Positions 15,174-23,740 of a stretch of 33,044 bases of DNA are shown here, piece after piece (the stretch's first letter is position 1; each line of letters opens with the position of its first letter). Source of the stretch: an archaeon (GTDB taxonomy: Archaea; Nanobdellota; Nanobdellia; Pacearchaeales; GW2011-AR1); the NCBI GenBank assembly GCA_018651605.1, contig JABIDS010000010.1, positions 96,053-129,096 on the forward strand. The letters run 5' to 3'. Below the pieces are notes generated by a model that saw only the letters and a list, made by a program, of their open reading frames with translations, was not told where the DNA came from and searched no databases. Made by a program: the position numbers and the translations under genes.

Positions 15174-17180
15174 CTATCTTACCATCCTATAAAATTTGTT
15201 TGCATGACTTCTACTCAAAATAATCCCTAAATCATTCTCAGTTTTACCAAACTGATTTAAATAACCCTCAAATAATCTTTTTTGCTCCTTAGTATGAAAA
15301 AAATTTATCTCAGTTTCTTCCATAAAATCAAAAGGATCAACTTCAAATTTTTTCTCCAAAAGCTTTAAAAAATTAAAACTAAATTTTCTATTCTCAACAA
15401 TATCTAAATTTAATAATTCCTTTTTCATTAACAAACTAAAATCAGATAGTTCATTAAGATATTTTTCTTTCAGTTCATCCAAAAACCCCGTCTCCCTCAA
15501 AAGTTCCCTTGCAGATTCAAAAGCAACTCCATGTAAATCATCCATACGACGAAAAAAAGCAATAGCCCTATATTTTAATTGCTCATTATCCCTTAATTTT
15601 TCAACAATATATTTTTCAATCATGCCATCACCTTTAATATGCTCTTCTAGTTTGTCATAACTTTCCCAAAGACAATCTTCATTTTCCTTTATAAAATTCC
15701 CATACAATTCTTTTAACAAACTTTCAGAAGCTTTTTCATTAATTTTCTCAATAAAATAAGAAGTTTTAATCCCTAATTTCTCTAAAAAACATTTAAGCTC
15801 ATAAAAAATTCCATTATTATAAAAAATTTCAACACTTAAATCCAACTTCCTACATTTTAGATAATCTTCATAAGGCATAGTATTATTTTCAACACACAAT
15901 TCATCAATTTCTGAACAATGAATAACATCTCCATAAACTTCATAATCTCCAAAACATTTTGGTTGCAATCTAAACTTTGTTTTTATACCATATTTCTCTC
16001 TTGCTTCAAGAGTTGAAATCTCTGAACCTGGCAACATCAAAAGCTGATGAGCTCTAACTACATTTATTCCCAAATCAATCATATCAAACATAGATTTAAA
16101 ATGCGCATTCTTGCTATCTCCTGGAAGCCCAAGAATAATCTCAGAAAAACTATTCCCACCATAACCTTCGCCGGTTTTAGTTATTTCAATTATCTTTTCA
16201 TTAGATATATTTGTCCGATGAATATTTTCCAAAACCTGAGCATCAGTAGATTGAACAGGAGCCCCTAAAAAAACTCCTCCCTTAAAATTTTTTACAGTCT
16301 CTAAAACCGTATCTTTATTTTTTCCCAATGAAGATTCAATATATTTAGGCCAATTATAAGTTTCCTTTACTTCTGAAACATCCTTAGAAATCTCAACATC
16401 CTCCTCATACATTCCAAAATTAGAATCAGCTATAACTAAATTAGGAACTTTTATTTTATTCGCAATATAAATTAACTCTTGTTTAACTCGATCTCTAGAA
16501 AATCTAGATATTTTACAAAAATAAATATTACCTTCCTGACAATAAGCGCACCTAAAAGGGCAACCTCTAGCTATTTGGTTAATTGGAATTAAAACTCCAT
16601 CAAAAAATTTATCTAGATATCCTCCCAAATAAGGCGAAGGAATATCATCCAAATTTTCCATTCTTGGAAAAAATCCTCCATCAATCAATTTCCCATTATA
16701 AATATAATTACAATTTCCAAGTTTGATTTCTCTTTCTTTAAATTTTTCCTTATTAAAATTATATCTTTCTAAATCTTTCAATAATTCTACAAAAGCTTTT
16801 TCACCCTCACCACAAACATAAAAATCAATAGCAGAATATTTTTTCAAAAATTTCTCCTTTTCATTATACTCAATAGGAAAATTAGGTCCTCCAAAAATAA
16901 CAATTACTGACGGATTTTTTTCTTTTATTTTTTTTGCAAATTCATGAGAAATATCTAATGTCCAAGAAAAACTAGAAAAACAAATAACCTCTGGAACCTC
17001 ATTTTCTAAATAATTTATAAAATTCTTAGGATAATGAAAAATCTCAACATCAATTTTATCTCCAAAAACTTTCTTAGCATAGGAAGCAACAAGAGAAATT
17101 CCAAATGGAAATGTATTATTAGAAAGTCCTTTTGTAGTATAAGTTAAATCCGCAAAACTAATTCTTAATGGCTTTCCCAT
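15174..17180 (-). CDS. B12-binding-domain radical SAM enzyme
   Basis: A 668-residue protein. The N-terminal 150 residues resemble a B12-binding domain (FPFGISLVASYAKKVFG, EVICFSSFSWTLDISHEFA, VIVIFGGPNFP, FYVCGEGEKAF). The radical SAM motif RGCPFRCAYC places cysteines at 207, 211 and 214, followed by SNFGMYEED, FLGAPVQSTD and EIILGLPGDS as the core barrel. The C-terminal 250 residues are a long helical extension without a motif I recognise. It overlaps the upstream aminotransferase gene by 16 bases and directly abuts the downstream glycosyltransferase. This order, radical SAM then GT, repeats the 2-2546 module. The reaction is unknown; an aminated sugar from the aminotransferase could be its substrate. 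Confidence 0.85.
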   Translation of the reverse strand: MGKPLRISFADLTYTTKGLSNNTFPFGISLVASYAKKVFGDKIDVEIFHYPKNFINYLENEVPEVICFSSFSWTLDISHEFAKKIKEKNPSVIVIFGGPNFPIEYNEKEKFLKKYSAIDFYVCGEGEKAFVELLKDLERYNFNKEKFKEREIKLGNCNYIYNGKLIDGGFFPRMENLDDIPSPYLGGYLDKFFDGVLIPINQIARGCPFRCAYCQEGNIYFCKISRFSRDRVKQELIYIANKIKVPNLVIADSNFGMYEEDVEISKDVSEVKETYNWPKYIESSLGKNKDTVLETVKNFKGGVFLGAPVQSTDAQVLENIHRTNISNEKIIEITKTGEGYGGNSFSEIILGLPGDSKNAHFKSMFDMIDLGINVVRAHQLLMLPGSEISTLEAREKYGIKTKFRLQPKCFGDYEVYGDVIHCSEIDELCVENNTMPYEDYLKCRKLDLSVEIFYNNGIFYELKCFLEKLGIKTSYFIEKINEKASESLLKELYGNFIKENEDCLWESYDKLEEHIKGDGMIEKYIVEKLRDNEQLKYRAIAFFRRMDDLHGVAFESARELLRETGFLDELKEKYLNELSDFSLLMKKELLNLDIVENRKFSFNFLKLLEKKFEVDPFDFMEETEINFFHTKEQKRLFEGYLNQFGKTENDLGIILSRSHANKFYRMVR

Positions 17181-18352
17181 TTTTGATCCATGATCCTCCT
17201 TATTCTTTCAATCCCTTTCTCTATATTTTCCATAGAATTAGCATAACAAAATCTAACATAACCTTCTCCAGATTCACCAAAATAAACTCCAGGACAAGTT
17301 GCCACTCCTGCTTTTTCTAACATTAAATCTGTAAACTCCTCACTACTTAATCCCAAATTCTTTATATTTAATAAAACATAAAATGCCCCCTTAGGTTCAA
17401 CACAATGCACCTTAGGCAAACTATTTAATTTTTCAACAATAAAATCCCTCCGTCTCCTAAATTCTTTCATCATCTCCGCAATAGGTTCCTGACTCCCTCT
17501 CAACGCCTCAATACAAGCCAACTGCAAAAAAGGAGAAACACATGAAGTCGTCGTCTCCAATAAAAGACCCATCTTCTCAATAAGATTTTCAGGACCCATA
17601 ACAGTTCCAATTCTCCACCCAGTCATAGCATAAGATTTACTAAATCCATTAACAACCAAAACTCGTTCCTTACATTTATCAAAAATACTCGGAGAAAAAA
17701 ATTTAGTTTCAGAATCTTCATAAATCATTCTAGCATAAATCTCATCACTCAACAAATAAACATCGTGTTTTTTAGCAATTTCATAAATCTCTGCAAGTTC
17801 TTCTTCACTCATAACAGCCCCGCTAGGATTATGAGGAGAATTAATAATAATCATCCGAGTTTTATCTGTTATAGCCTTTTCAACATCCTTAGGACTCATC
17901 CTAAATTCATTTTCTTCTTTAAGAGGAACTTTAACCGGCTTACATCCTAAAAATCTAATAATAGAATTATAAGAAACAAAACTAGGGTCTGGAATAATAA
18001 TTTCTTCACCAGGATTTGCAACACATGCAATAGCATAAAAGATTTGAACATTAGCACCAGGAGTAACCAAGATTTGATTCAAATCAGGTTTAAATTTTCT
18101 TGACTTTTCAGTAACCTCTGCAGCAATTTCTTTAAATTCTCGCATTCCAGAAGAGGCAGTATAATGAGTCTTCCCATTTTTTAAAGCATCAGAACAAGCA
18201 TCAACAATATTCGAAGGAGTATCAAAATCAGGATCTCCAATTTCAAAATGAATTATCTCTTTACCCTCTCTTTCCAATTCCTGAGCCCGAGCAAGAATCT
18301 GAAACATTTTCTGCCCCTCAATTCTATATGCTGCATCAGATAATCGTCTCAT
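17165..18352 (-). CDS. Class I/II PLP-dependent aminotransferase (aspartate aminotransferase family)
   Basis: A 395-residue fold-type I aminotransferase of normal length. The N-terminal FEIGDPDFDTP, the NSPHNPSGA loop (N175), SDEIYARM (D203, Y206) and the Schiff-base lysine K239 in NGFSKSYAMTGWRIG are all present, and YVRFCYANS near the C-terminus has the arginine that usually binds the substrate carboxylate. Family members transfer amino groups between amino acids and 2-oxoacids. Because that carboxylate-binding arginine is kept, an amino-acid or oxoacid substrate is more likely than a ketosugar, whose aminotransferases belong to the DegT family. It is the first gene of the operon and overlaps the radical SAM gene. 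It may supply an amino-acid building block for the product, or be a housekeeping enzyme caught in the operon. Confidence 0.93.
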   Translation of the reverse strand: MRRLSDAAYRIEGQKMFQILARAQELEREGKEIIHFEIGDPDFDTPSNIVDACSDALKNGKTHYTASSGMREFKEIAAEVTEKSRKFKPDLNQILVTPGANVQIFYAIACVANPGEEIIIPDPSFVSYNSIIRFLGCKPVKVPLKEENEFRMSPKDVEKAITDKTRMIIINSPHNPSGAVMSEEELAEIYEIAKKHDVYLLSDEIYARMIYEDSETKFFSPSIFDKCKERVLVVNGFSKSYAMTGWRIGTVMGPENLIEKMGLLLETTTSCVSPFLQLACIEALRGSQEPIAEMMKEFRRRRDFIVEKLNSLPKVHCVEPKGAFYVLLNIKNLGLSSEEFTDLMLEKAGVATCPGVYFGESGEGYVRFCYANSMENIEKGIERIRRIMDQKWESH

Positions 18353-18373
18353 CTAATAACTTCAAAAATAACC

Positions 18374-18382
18374 TATTTAAGT
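18374..18382 (-). promoter_or_regulatory. TATA-like box for the aminotransferase operon
   Basis: ACTTAAATA on the minus strand, centred 26 bases before the ATG at 18352. Confidence 0.55.
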
Positions 18383-18427
18383 TTTATCAAACTACACTAC
18401 TCTAAAAACATATCTTACCTCATAAAT

Positions 18428-18437
18428 CTTTATATAT
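18428..18437 (+). promoter_or_regulatory. TATA-like box for the small protein-ThDP operon
   Basis: CTTTATATAT centred 25 bases before the ATG at 18458; it favours that ATG over the in-frame TTG at 18452. Confidence 0.65.
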
Positions 18438-18457
18438 GCTTTTAAGATTATTTGAAA

Positions 18458-18664
18458 ATGGAAAAGAGAGATTTAGGAGAAAAATTAAGAGAAGAACCAG
18501 AAGAACTTAGAATAGTAGATGAAATTGAAAATTTACATATTAAGAGAAGAGGTATGGAAACTCATGAACAAAGATCAGACCTAGATACCAGAATAGCAAC
18601 ACTAGTAAATCAATATGAAGAAACAACAGGAAAACCTTATGTTGCTTCAGAATATCAACCTTAA
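18458..18664 (+). CDS. Small charged helical protein of unknown function
   Basis: A 68-residue soluble protein, rich in Glu, Arg and Lys, and predicted by eye to be largely helical (DLGEKLREEPEELRIVDEIE, then HEQRSDLDTRIATLVNQYEE). I do not recognise the family. The start at 18458 is chosen from the promoter geometry; an upstream in-frame TTG at 18452 would add two residues. One base separates its stop from the ThDP enzyme start, so the two are almost certainly co-transcribed. It could be a small partner of the ThDP enzyme, but it has no resemblance I can see to the ACT-domain regulatory subunit of acetolactate synthase. Confidence 0.6.
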   Translation: MEKRDLGEKLREEPEELRIVDEIENLHIKRRGMETHEQRSDLDTRIATLVNQYEETTGKPYVASEYQP

Positions 18665-18665
18665 A

Positions 18666-20429
18666 ATGAAACTTTCAGATTACATAATAGAATTTTTAGC
18701 AAAAAAAGATATAAAATATATTTTTGGAATAACAGGAGTTTCAGCAGTTCATTTATTTGATTCTATTTCTAAAAATCCAAATGTAGAATATATCTGCCCT
18801 CAACACGAACAAACAGCAGCTATGGCTGCAGATGCTTATTCAAGACTAACAAATAATTTCGGGGTTGCAATAACAACTAGCGGTCCTGGAGCAACAAATT
18901 TAGTAACAGGCGTATGCTGTTCTTATTTTGATTCAATCCCAACATTGATGATAACAGGACAAGTACCATTATCACAATGCAAAAAGGATTCAAAAATAAG
19001 ACAAATAGGATTTCAAGAAACAGATATTGTAGAAATGTTCAAACCAGTAACAAAATACTCAAAATTAATCGAAGACCCCTACGATATAAGATATGAATTA
19101 GAAAAAGCAATTCATATCGCAAAAACAGAAAGACCAGGCCCAGTTTTATTAGATATCCCAGACGATTTACAAAGACAAGATATAGACATCTCAAAATTAA
19201 GAGAATATATCCCAGAAACAGAAGAATATCCTCAAGACTTAGACGAAAAGATAACTAACTTAATCAATTTAATAAAAGATTCTGAACGACCAATCATTAT
19301 TTTAGGAGGAGGAATAAAATTAGCTAAGGCAGAAGAAAAAGCAAAAAGGTTAATAGAAAAATTAAATTTCCCAGTAGCATTAACCTGGGCAACAAAGGAT
19401 ATGCTTCCACATGATTATCCATTAGTAATTGAAGGATTTGGAGTTGCTGCAGAAAGAGCAGGAAATTTCGCAGTTCAAAATGCAGACCTAATAATAGCAT
19501 TAGGAACAAGATTAGATACACATGAAACAGGAAACGACCTCTCAAAATTCGGAAGAGAAGCCAAAAAAGTAGTATTAGATATAGATAATTATGAGTTAGA
19601 GAAATATGAACCAAGAGGAATGAATATTGATTTAAAGATAAATATCGATGCAAACATTTTTTTAGATAGTTTATTAGAAAAAGAAATTCCTTCAAAAAAT
19701 ATTCCCAATTGGTTAGATAAAATTAAAGAATGGAGAACAAAATACCCAATTTGCCAAAAAGAATTTTTTGAACAAAAAGAAAAAGTAAATCCCTATGTGT
19801 TTTTAGATGAATTATCTAAACAATCCAATGAAGGTGATATTATTCTTACAGATGCAGGTTCTAATCTAACTTGGACAATGCAAGCATTTAGAATAAAACA
19901 AAATCAAAGATTATTTTCTGCATTTAATCATTCTCCAATGGGATATTCTTTATCTGCAAGTATTGGAGCATATTTTGCAACAAAAAAATCAATAACTTGT
20001 ATAACTGGAGATGGAGGAATTCAAATGAATATACAAGAATTAGCAACAATTAGAAAACATAACCTCCCAATAAAAATATTTTTATTTAACAACAATGGAT
20101 ACGGAATAATTCAACAAACTCAAGATACTTGGTTAAATTCAAATTACGCAGCATCAAATCCAGATAAAGGAGTAGCAATTCCAGATTTTATAAGAATTTC
20201 AAAAGCCTACGACATTCCAACAATAACAATAAAAGACCATAGTGAATTATATAAGATAAGAAAAGTATTAAATTATTCAGGTCCAGTCCTATGTAACATC
20301 TTAATAAATCAACATCATAAAATTGCCCCAAAACTTGATTTCGGTGGAAGTATAGAAGACCCCTCACCAAAATTATCAAGAGACGAATTTAATAAAAATA
20401 TGATTATTAATCCATTAGAAGAAGGATAA
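18666..20429 (+). CDS. Acetolactate-synthase-like ThDP-dependent enzyme
   Basis: A 587-residue single-chain ThDP carboligase or decarboxylase. The Pyr domain has the catalytic Glu48 in CPQHEQTAAM, TSGPGATNLV at 71-80 and IRQIGFQE. The central domain runs about 190-345. The PP domain has GDGG at 448 and NN at 475-476. After it the sequence reads GIIQQTQDTW, so the QW pair of true AHAS enzymes is replaced by QT; I therefore doubt branched-chain amino acid synthesis. It is a paralogue of the ThDP half of the protein at 7367, and both end with a similar IED/REEF-type tail. The true start is the ATG at 18666, directly after the small gene; a methionine 51 bases upstream would place the start inside that gene and add unmatched sequence. 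It probably makes a C-C bond on a sugar or oxoacid (inference). Confidence 0.87.
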   Translation: MKLSDYIIEFLAKKDIKYIFGITGVSAVHLFDSISKNPNVEYICPQHEQTAAMAADAYSRLTNNFGVAITTSGPGATNLVTGVCCSYFDSIPTLMITGQVPLSQCKKDSKIRQIGFQETDIVEMFKPVTKYSKLIEDPYDIRYELEKAIHIAKTERPGPVLLDIPDDLQRQDIDISKLREYIPETEEYPQDLDEKITNLINLIKDSERPIIILGGGIKLAKAEEKAKRLIEKLNFPVALTWATKDMLPHDYPLVIEGFGVAAERAGNFAVQNADLIIALGTRLDTHETGNDLSKFGREAKKVVLDIDNYELEKYEPRGMNIDLKINIDANIFLDSLLEKEIPSKNIPNWLDKIKEWRTKYPICQKEFFEQKEKVNPYVFLDELSKQSNEGDIILTDAGSNLTWTMQAFRIKQNQRLFSAFNHSPMGYSLSASIGAYFATKKSITCITGDGGIQMNIQELATIRKHNLPIKIFLFNNNGYGIIQQTQDTWLNSNYAASNPDKGVAIPDFIRISKAYDIPTITIKDHSELYKIRKVLNYSGPVLCNILINQHHKIAPKLDFGGSIEDPSPKLSRDEFNKNMIINPLEEG

Positions 20430-20450
20430 AAATTAACAATCCTACGATAG

Positions 20451-20460
20451 TTTTATATAA
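20451..20460 (+). promoter_or_regulatory. TATA-like box for the SPASM radical SAM-dehydratase operon
   Basis: TTTTATATAA centred 25 bases before the ATG at 20481. Confidence 0.65.
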
Positions 20461-20480
20461 AAAACACTTTTAATTAAAAA

Positions 20481-21605
20481 ATGGAAAACAAAAAAGAACA
20501 CAATTTAATATTAGATGGACACAAATTAATGTGGCATAAAGGTAGAGTTAGAGATTGGCTTAATGGAAAAAAAATAGCCCCAATAACAATAGATTGTGCA
20601 TTAACGCGGGCATGCAATTATAATTGTACTTATTGTTATGGAAAACTTCAAGAAAATGAAAGAAAAAATTTAACAAAAGAAGTGATATTCAGATTTTTAA
20701 GCGATTGTGCAGAAATAGGAGTTAAAGGAATAAGTTTCATGAGTGATGGTGAAAGCCAATGCTCCCCACATGTTTATGACGCAATTGTTTATGGAAAAAG
20801 CAAAGGAATTGATATGGCAATGGGAACAAATGGAGCAGTATTAGAAAAAGAAAGACTTGCAGAAATTTTACCCTGTTTAACATATTTAAGAATAAATATT
20901 TCTGCAGGAGAGCCAAAAAAATATGCAGAAATTCATGGAACTACAGAAGAAAATTTCTTCAAAGTAAAAGAATTAATAAGAGAATGCACAAGAATAAAAA
21001 AAGAAAAAAATTTAAATGTAACAATAGGGCTTCAAATGGTTTTATTACCAGAATATTCAGACCAAATAGTACCTCTAGCAAAACTAGGAAAAGAATTAGA
21101 AGTAGATTATTTAGTTATAAAACATTGTAGCGACGACGAATTAGGAAGCCTAGGAGTTAATTATGATAAATACTTTAACGAACAACTCAAAAATAGAATA
21201 CATGAAGCAGAATCATTATCTAATGAAAATTACTTAGTTAAAGCAAAATGGTCTAAAATATTAAGTCGGGGAAAAAGAAAATACTCTCAATGTTATGGAG
21301 CCCCATTTTTATTACAGCTTTCAGGGTCAGGATTAGTTGCCCCATGCGGTCCTTTTTTTAACGATAAATATAAAAAATTTCATATAGGAAACATAGCAGA
21401 AAAATCTTTCAAAGAAATATGGGAAAGCGACAGATATTGGGAAGTTATGAACTATATCGCTTCAGACAAATTTAACGCAAAAACAGATTGTGGAACATTA
21501 TGTTGTCAACACAAAGTTAATGAATTCTTATGGGATTTAAAAAATGGAGAAATAGATTTAGAACATTCATCAGGAGATGCTCCAGAGCATGTAAATTTTA
21601 TTTAA
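20481..21605 (+). CDS. Radical SAM/SPASM-type enzyme
   Basis: A 374-residue protein. The N-terminal stretch DGHKLMWHKGRVRDWLNG leads into the cluster motif TRACNYNCTYC with C45, C49 and C52. FMSDGESQ, GTNGAVL and LRINISAGEPKKYAEIHG follow as core motifs. The C-terminal third has extra cysteines (QCYGAPF, APCGPFF, DCGTLCC) in a SPASM-like pattern that would bind one or two auxiliary iron-sulfur clusters. It ends in EHVNFI, close to the EHDNFI end of the protein at 22644. SPASM enzymes modify peptides, sugars and small molecules by radical oxidation. The next gene, a sugar-nucleotide dehydratase/epimerase, starts one base after its stop, which favours a sugar substrate (inference). Confidence 0.87.
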   Translation: MENKKEHNLILDGHKLMWHKGRVRDWLNGKKIAPITIDCALTRACNYNCTYCYGKLQENERKNLTKEVIFRFLSDCAEIGVKGISFMSDGESQCSPHVYDAIVYGKSKGIDMAMGTNGAVLEKERLAEILPCLTYLRINISAGEPKKYAEIHGTTEENFFKVKELIRECTRIKKEKNLNVTIGLQMVLLPEYSDQIVPLAKLGKELEVDYLVIKHCSDDELGSLGVNYDKYFNEQLKNRIHEAESLSNENYLVKAKWSKILSRGKRKYSQCYGAPFLLQLSGSGLVAPCGPFFNDKYKKFHIGNIAEKSFKEIWESDRYWEVMNYIASDKFNAKTDCGTLCCQHKVNEFLWDLKNGEIDLEHSSGDAPEHVNFI

Positions 21606-21606
21606 A

Positions 21607-22587
21607 ATGAAAATCGCAGTTATCGGAAGCAATTCTTTTTCAGGAAGCCATTTTATAAATACATTATTAAACAAAACAGACTACAAGGTAATAGGAATAA
21701 GTAGATCTCAAGAAGGTAATGCCATCTTTTTAACCTATAAGAAAAATATTAAAGAAAGGTTTAAATTCTTTCAAATGGATATAAACAAAGATTTAGATAA
21801 ATTAATCTCGCTCATTAAAGAAGAACAAATAGATTCAATTGTTAATTTCGCTGCACAAGGAATGGTTGGACAGAGTTGGGAAAATCCAGAACATTGGTTC
21901 ACTACAAATACTTTAGGAATAGTAAAACTTACGAATGCTTTAAAAAAACTTCAAATTAAAAAATACATTCAAATCTCTTCTCCAGAATCTTATGGCTCTT
22001 GCAATAATGCAGATGAAACCACTCCCTATAATCCAAGCACACCTTACGCTTCATCAAAAGCTGCAGGAGACATGTTTATTAAAAATTTAATAGACCAATA
22101 CAATTTCCCAGCAATATTTATAAGGTCAACTAATGTTTATGGGCCTCATCAACAATTATTTAGAATAATTCCTCGTTCAATAATCTATTTAAAATCAAAT
22201 AAGAAGATACATCTTCATGGAGGTGGAAAAGCGGTAAAATCTTATCTTTATATAGAAGACGTTTGCAAAGGAATTTTAAAAGTTCTTGAAAAAGGCAAAA
22301 TAGGTGAAGTTTATCATTTTTCTCCAGACAAAGGGCATAGTATAGAAGGTATAGTAAAAAAAATTTGCATAAAAATGAACAAAGATTTTAATCAATCAAT
22401 AGAATTAGTAAATGAAAGGCCTGGACAAGATTCTGAATATATTCTTAACTCAGAAAAAGCAAGACAAGAACTAAACTGGCAACCGACCATAGACATGGAT
22501 CAAGGAATAGACAATACAATACAATGGATAAACCAGAATTGGGAAGAAATAAAACAACAACCCTTAGAATATATTCATAAACAATAA
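21607..22587 (+). CDS. NAD(P)-dependent NDP-sugar epimerase/4,6-dehydratase (extended SDR)
   Basis: A 326-residue extended SDR protein. The nucleotide-binding motif is IGSNSFSG (G7, G13), a GxxxFxG variant. The active-site motif YASSK gives Y147 and K151. SSPESYG at 124-130 aligns with the TDE or TSE motif of 4,6-dehydratases: the base Glu127 is kept, but the Asp of dTDP-glucose dehydratases is Pro126. RSTNVYGPHQ, SYLYIEDVCKGI and RPGQDSEY are typical of the dTDP-glucose and GDP-mannose dehydratase branch. It probably makes a 4-keto-6-deoxy nucleotide sugar or epimerises one; the nucleotide is not clear. It lies between two related SPASM radical SAM genes and is co-transcribed with the first. 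Confidence 0.88.
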   Translation: MKIAVIGSNSFSGSHFINTLLNKTDYKVIGISRSQEGNAIFLTYKKNIKERFKFFQMDINKDLDKLISLIKEEQIDSIVNFAAQGMVGQSWENPEHWFTTNTLGIVKLTNALKKLQIKKYIQISSPESYGSCNNADETTPYNPSTPYASSKAAGDMFIKNLIDQYNFPAIFIRSTNVYGPHQQLFRIIPRSIIYLKSNKKIHLHGGGKAVKSYLYIEDVCKGILKVLEKGKIGEVYHFSPDKGHSIEGIVKKICIKMNKDFNQSIELVNERPGQDSEYILNSEKARQELNWQPTIDMDQGIDNTIQWINQNWEEIKQQPLEYIHKQ

Positions 22588-22614
22588 TTTATCCATACCA
22601 TTCCTACATAAATA

Positions 22615-22622
22615 TTTATAAA
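22615..22622 (+). promoter_or_regulatory. TATA-like box for the second SPASM radical SAM gene
   Basis: TTTATAAA centred 25 bases before the ATG at 22644. Confidence 0.65.
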
Positions 22623-22643
22623 CAAAAACAAATTTCTTCTAAT

Positions 22644-23699
22644 ATGAAAAAAGTGTATGTGGATAATCATAAATTAATGTATCATCCTGAAAGAACAAAA
22701 GAATGGTTAGAAAAAGGTGACTGCCCACCAATTTATGTAGAAATAGGTCCAACAGATGCATGCAACCACAAATGTGTTTTCTGTGCATTAGATTATTTAG
22801 ATTGTCAGGGAAAATACATCAACACAGAAATAATGCTCCAAGCCTTAAAAGACATGGCAGAAAAAGGAGTAAAATCAATAATGTTCGGAGGAGAAGGAGA
22901 ACCATTCCTTCATAAGGATATTTGTCTTTTTACAAACAAAGCAAAAGAGTATGGCTTAGATATTTCTTTCACAACTAATGGGACTTTTTTTAATAAACCA
23001 AAAATAGAACAATGCTTACATAACATCTCCTGGATAAAGTTCAGCATAGATGCAGGAACTCCTGAAAGTTATGCTGAAGTCCATGGAACCAATAAAGAAG
23101 ATTTTGAAAAATTAATGACAAACATCCAAGACGCAGTAGAACACAGAAAACAAAACAACATCAAAACAACAATCGGAGCACAATGCCTTATTATTCCTCA
23201 AGCAATAGAAAGCATAGCAAACCTAGCAGAAAGATTAAAACAAATAGGAGTCGATTATTTAATTTTAAAACCTTACTCAAAACATCCTCAAAGTATTAAC
23301 GAATTTATAATAAATCCCGAAGAATACAATCAGCTAGAAGAAAGTTTAAAAAAGTTCCATTCAAATGACTTCAAAATAATTTTTAGAAAAGCAACAATAG
23401 AAAGGATGGATACAGAAAGAGACTATCATGAATGTCACGGAACCTCATTTATGGCCCTTATTGATGCAAGAGGAAACGTCATACCTTGTAATCTATTCTA
23501 CAATAACGAAGAATTCACTTATGGAAATTTAAACCAACAATCTTTTTCAGAAATTTGGAAGGGAGAAAAAAGAAAACAAGTTTTAGAAAGATTAAGGCAA
23601 AAAGGAATTTCAGAATGCAGAAATGGATGCAGATTAGATTCAACAAACAGATATCTTCATAGGTTAAAAAATCCTCACGAACATGATAATTTTATTTAA
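22644..23699 (+). CDS. Radical SAM/SPASM-type enzyme
   Basis: A 351-residue paralogue of the protein at 20481. VDNHKLMYHPERTKEWLEKG precedes the cluster motif DACNHKCVFC with C40, C44 and C47. FGGEGEPFLHKD, TTNGTFF and IKFSIDAGTPESYAEVHG are core radical SAM strands. The C-terminal region has HECHGTSF, VIPCNLFY and ECRNGCR as a probable auxiliary-cluster (SPASM) site, and it ends in EHDNFI. It has its own TATA-like box, so it can be expressed apart from the dehydratase. It probably acts in the same glycan pathway as its paralogue, on a different position or intermediate (inference). Confidence 0.87.
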   Translation: MKKVYVDNHKLMYHPERTKEWLEKGDCPPIYVEIGPTDACNHKCVFCALDYLDCQGKYINTEIMLQALKDMAEKGVKSIMFGGEGEPFLHKDICLFTNKAKEYGLDISFTTNGTFFNKPKIEQCLHNISWIKFSIDAGTPESYAEVHGTNKEDFEKLMTNIQDAVEHRKQNNIKTTIGAQCLIIPQAIESIANLAERLKQIGVDYLILKPYSKHPQSINEFIINPEEYNQLEESLKKFHSNDFKIIFRKATIERMDTERDYHECHGTSFMALIDARGNVIPCNLFYNNEEFTYGNLNQQSFSEIWKGEKRKQVLERLRQKGISECRNGCRLDSTNRYLHRLKNPHEHDNFI

Positions 23700-23710
23700 T
23701 CTTTCTCAAA

Positions 23711-23720
23711 CTTTAAAAAA
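23711..23720 (+). promoter_or_regulatory. TATA-like box for the flippase gene
   Basis: CTTTAAAAAA centred 25 bases before the ATG at 23741. Confidence 0.55.
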
Positions 23721-23740
23721 CCCCTACACCTAACTAATCT

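Noticed and set aside
18615-18665. Upstream methionine start for the ThDP enzyme
   Set aside because: It lies inside the small gene, and the extra 17 residues do not match ThDP enzyme N-termini; the ATG at 18666 begins the family-typical MKLSDYIIEFL.
19324-19695. 123-residue minus-strand reading frame
   Set aside because: Leucine-rich shadow inside the ThDP gene; the plus-strand protein is clearly real.
20481-23699. RiPP-type (peptide-modifying) reading of the SPASM enzymes
   Set aside because: I looked in the flanking gaps for a short Cys- or Gly-rich precursor peptide gene and saw none; the nearest small protein (18458) is charged and helical with no core-peptide character, and the neighbours are sugar genes.
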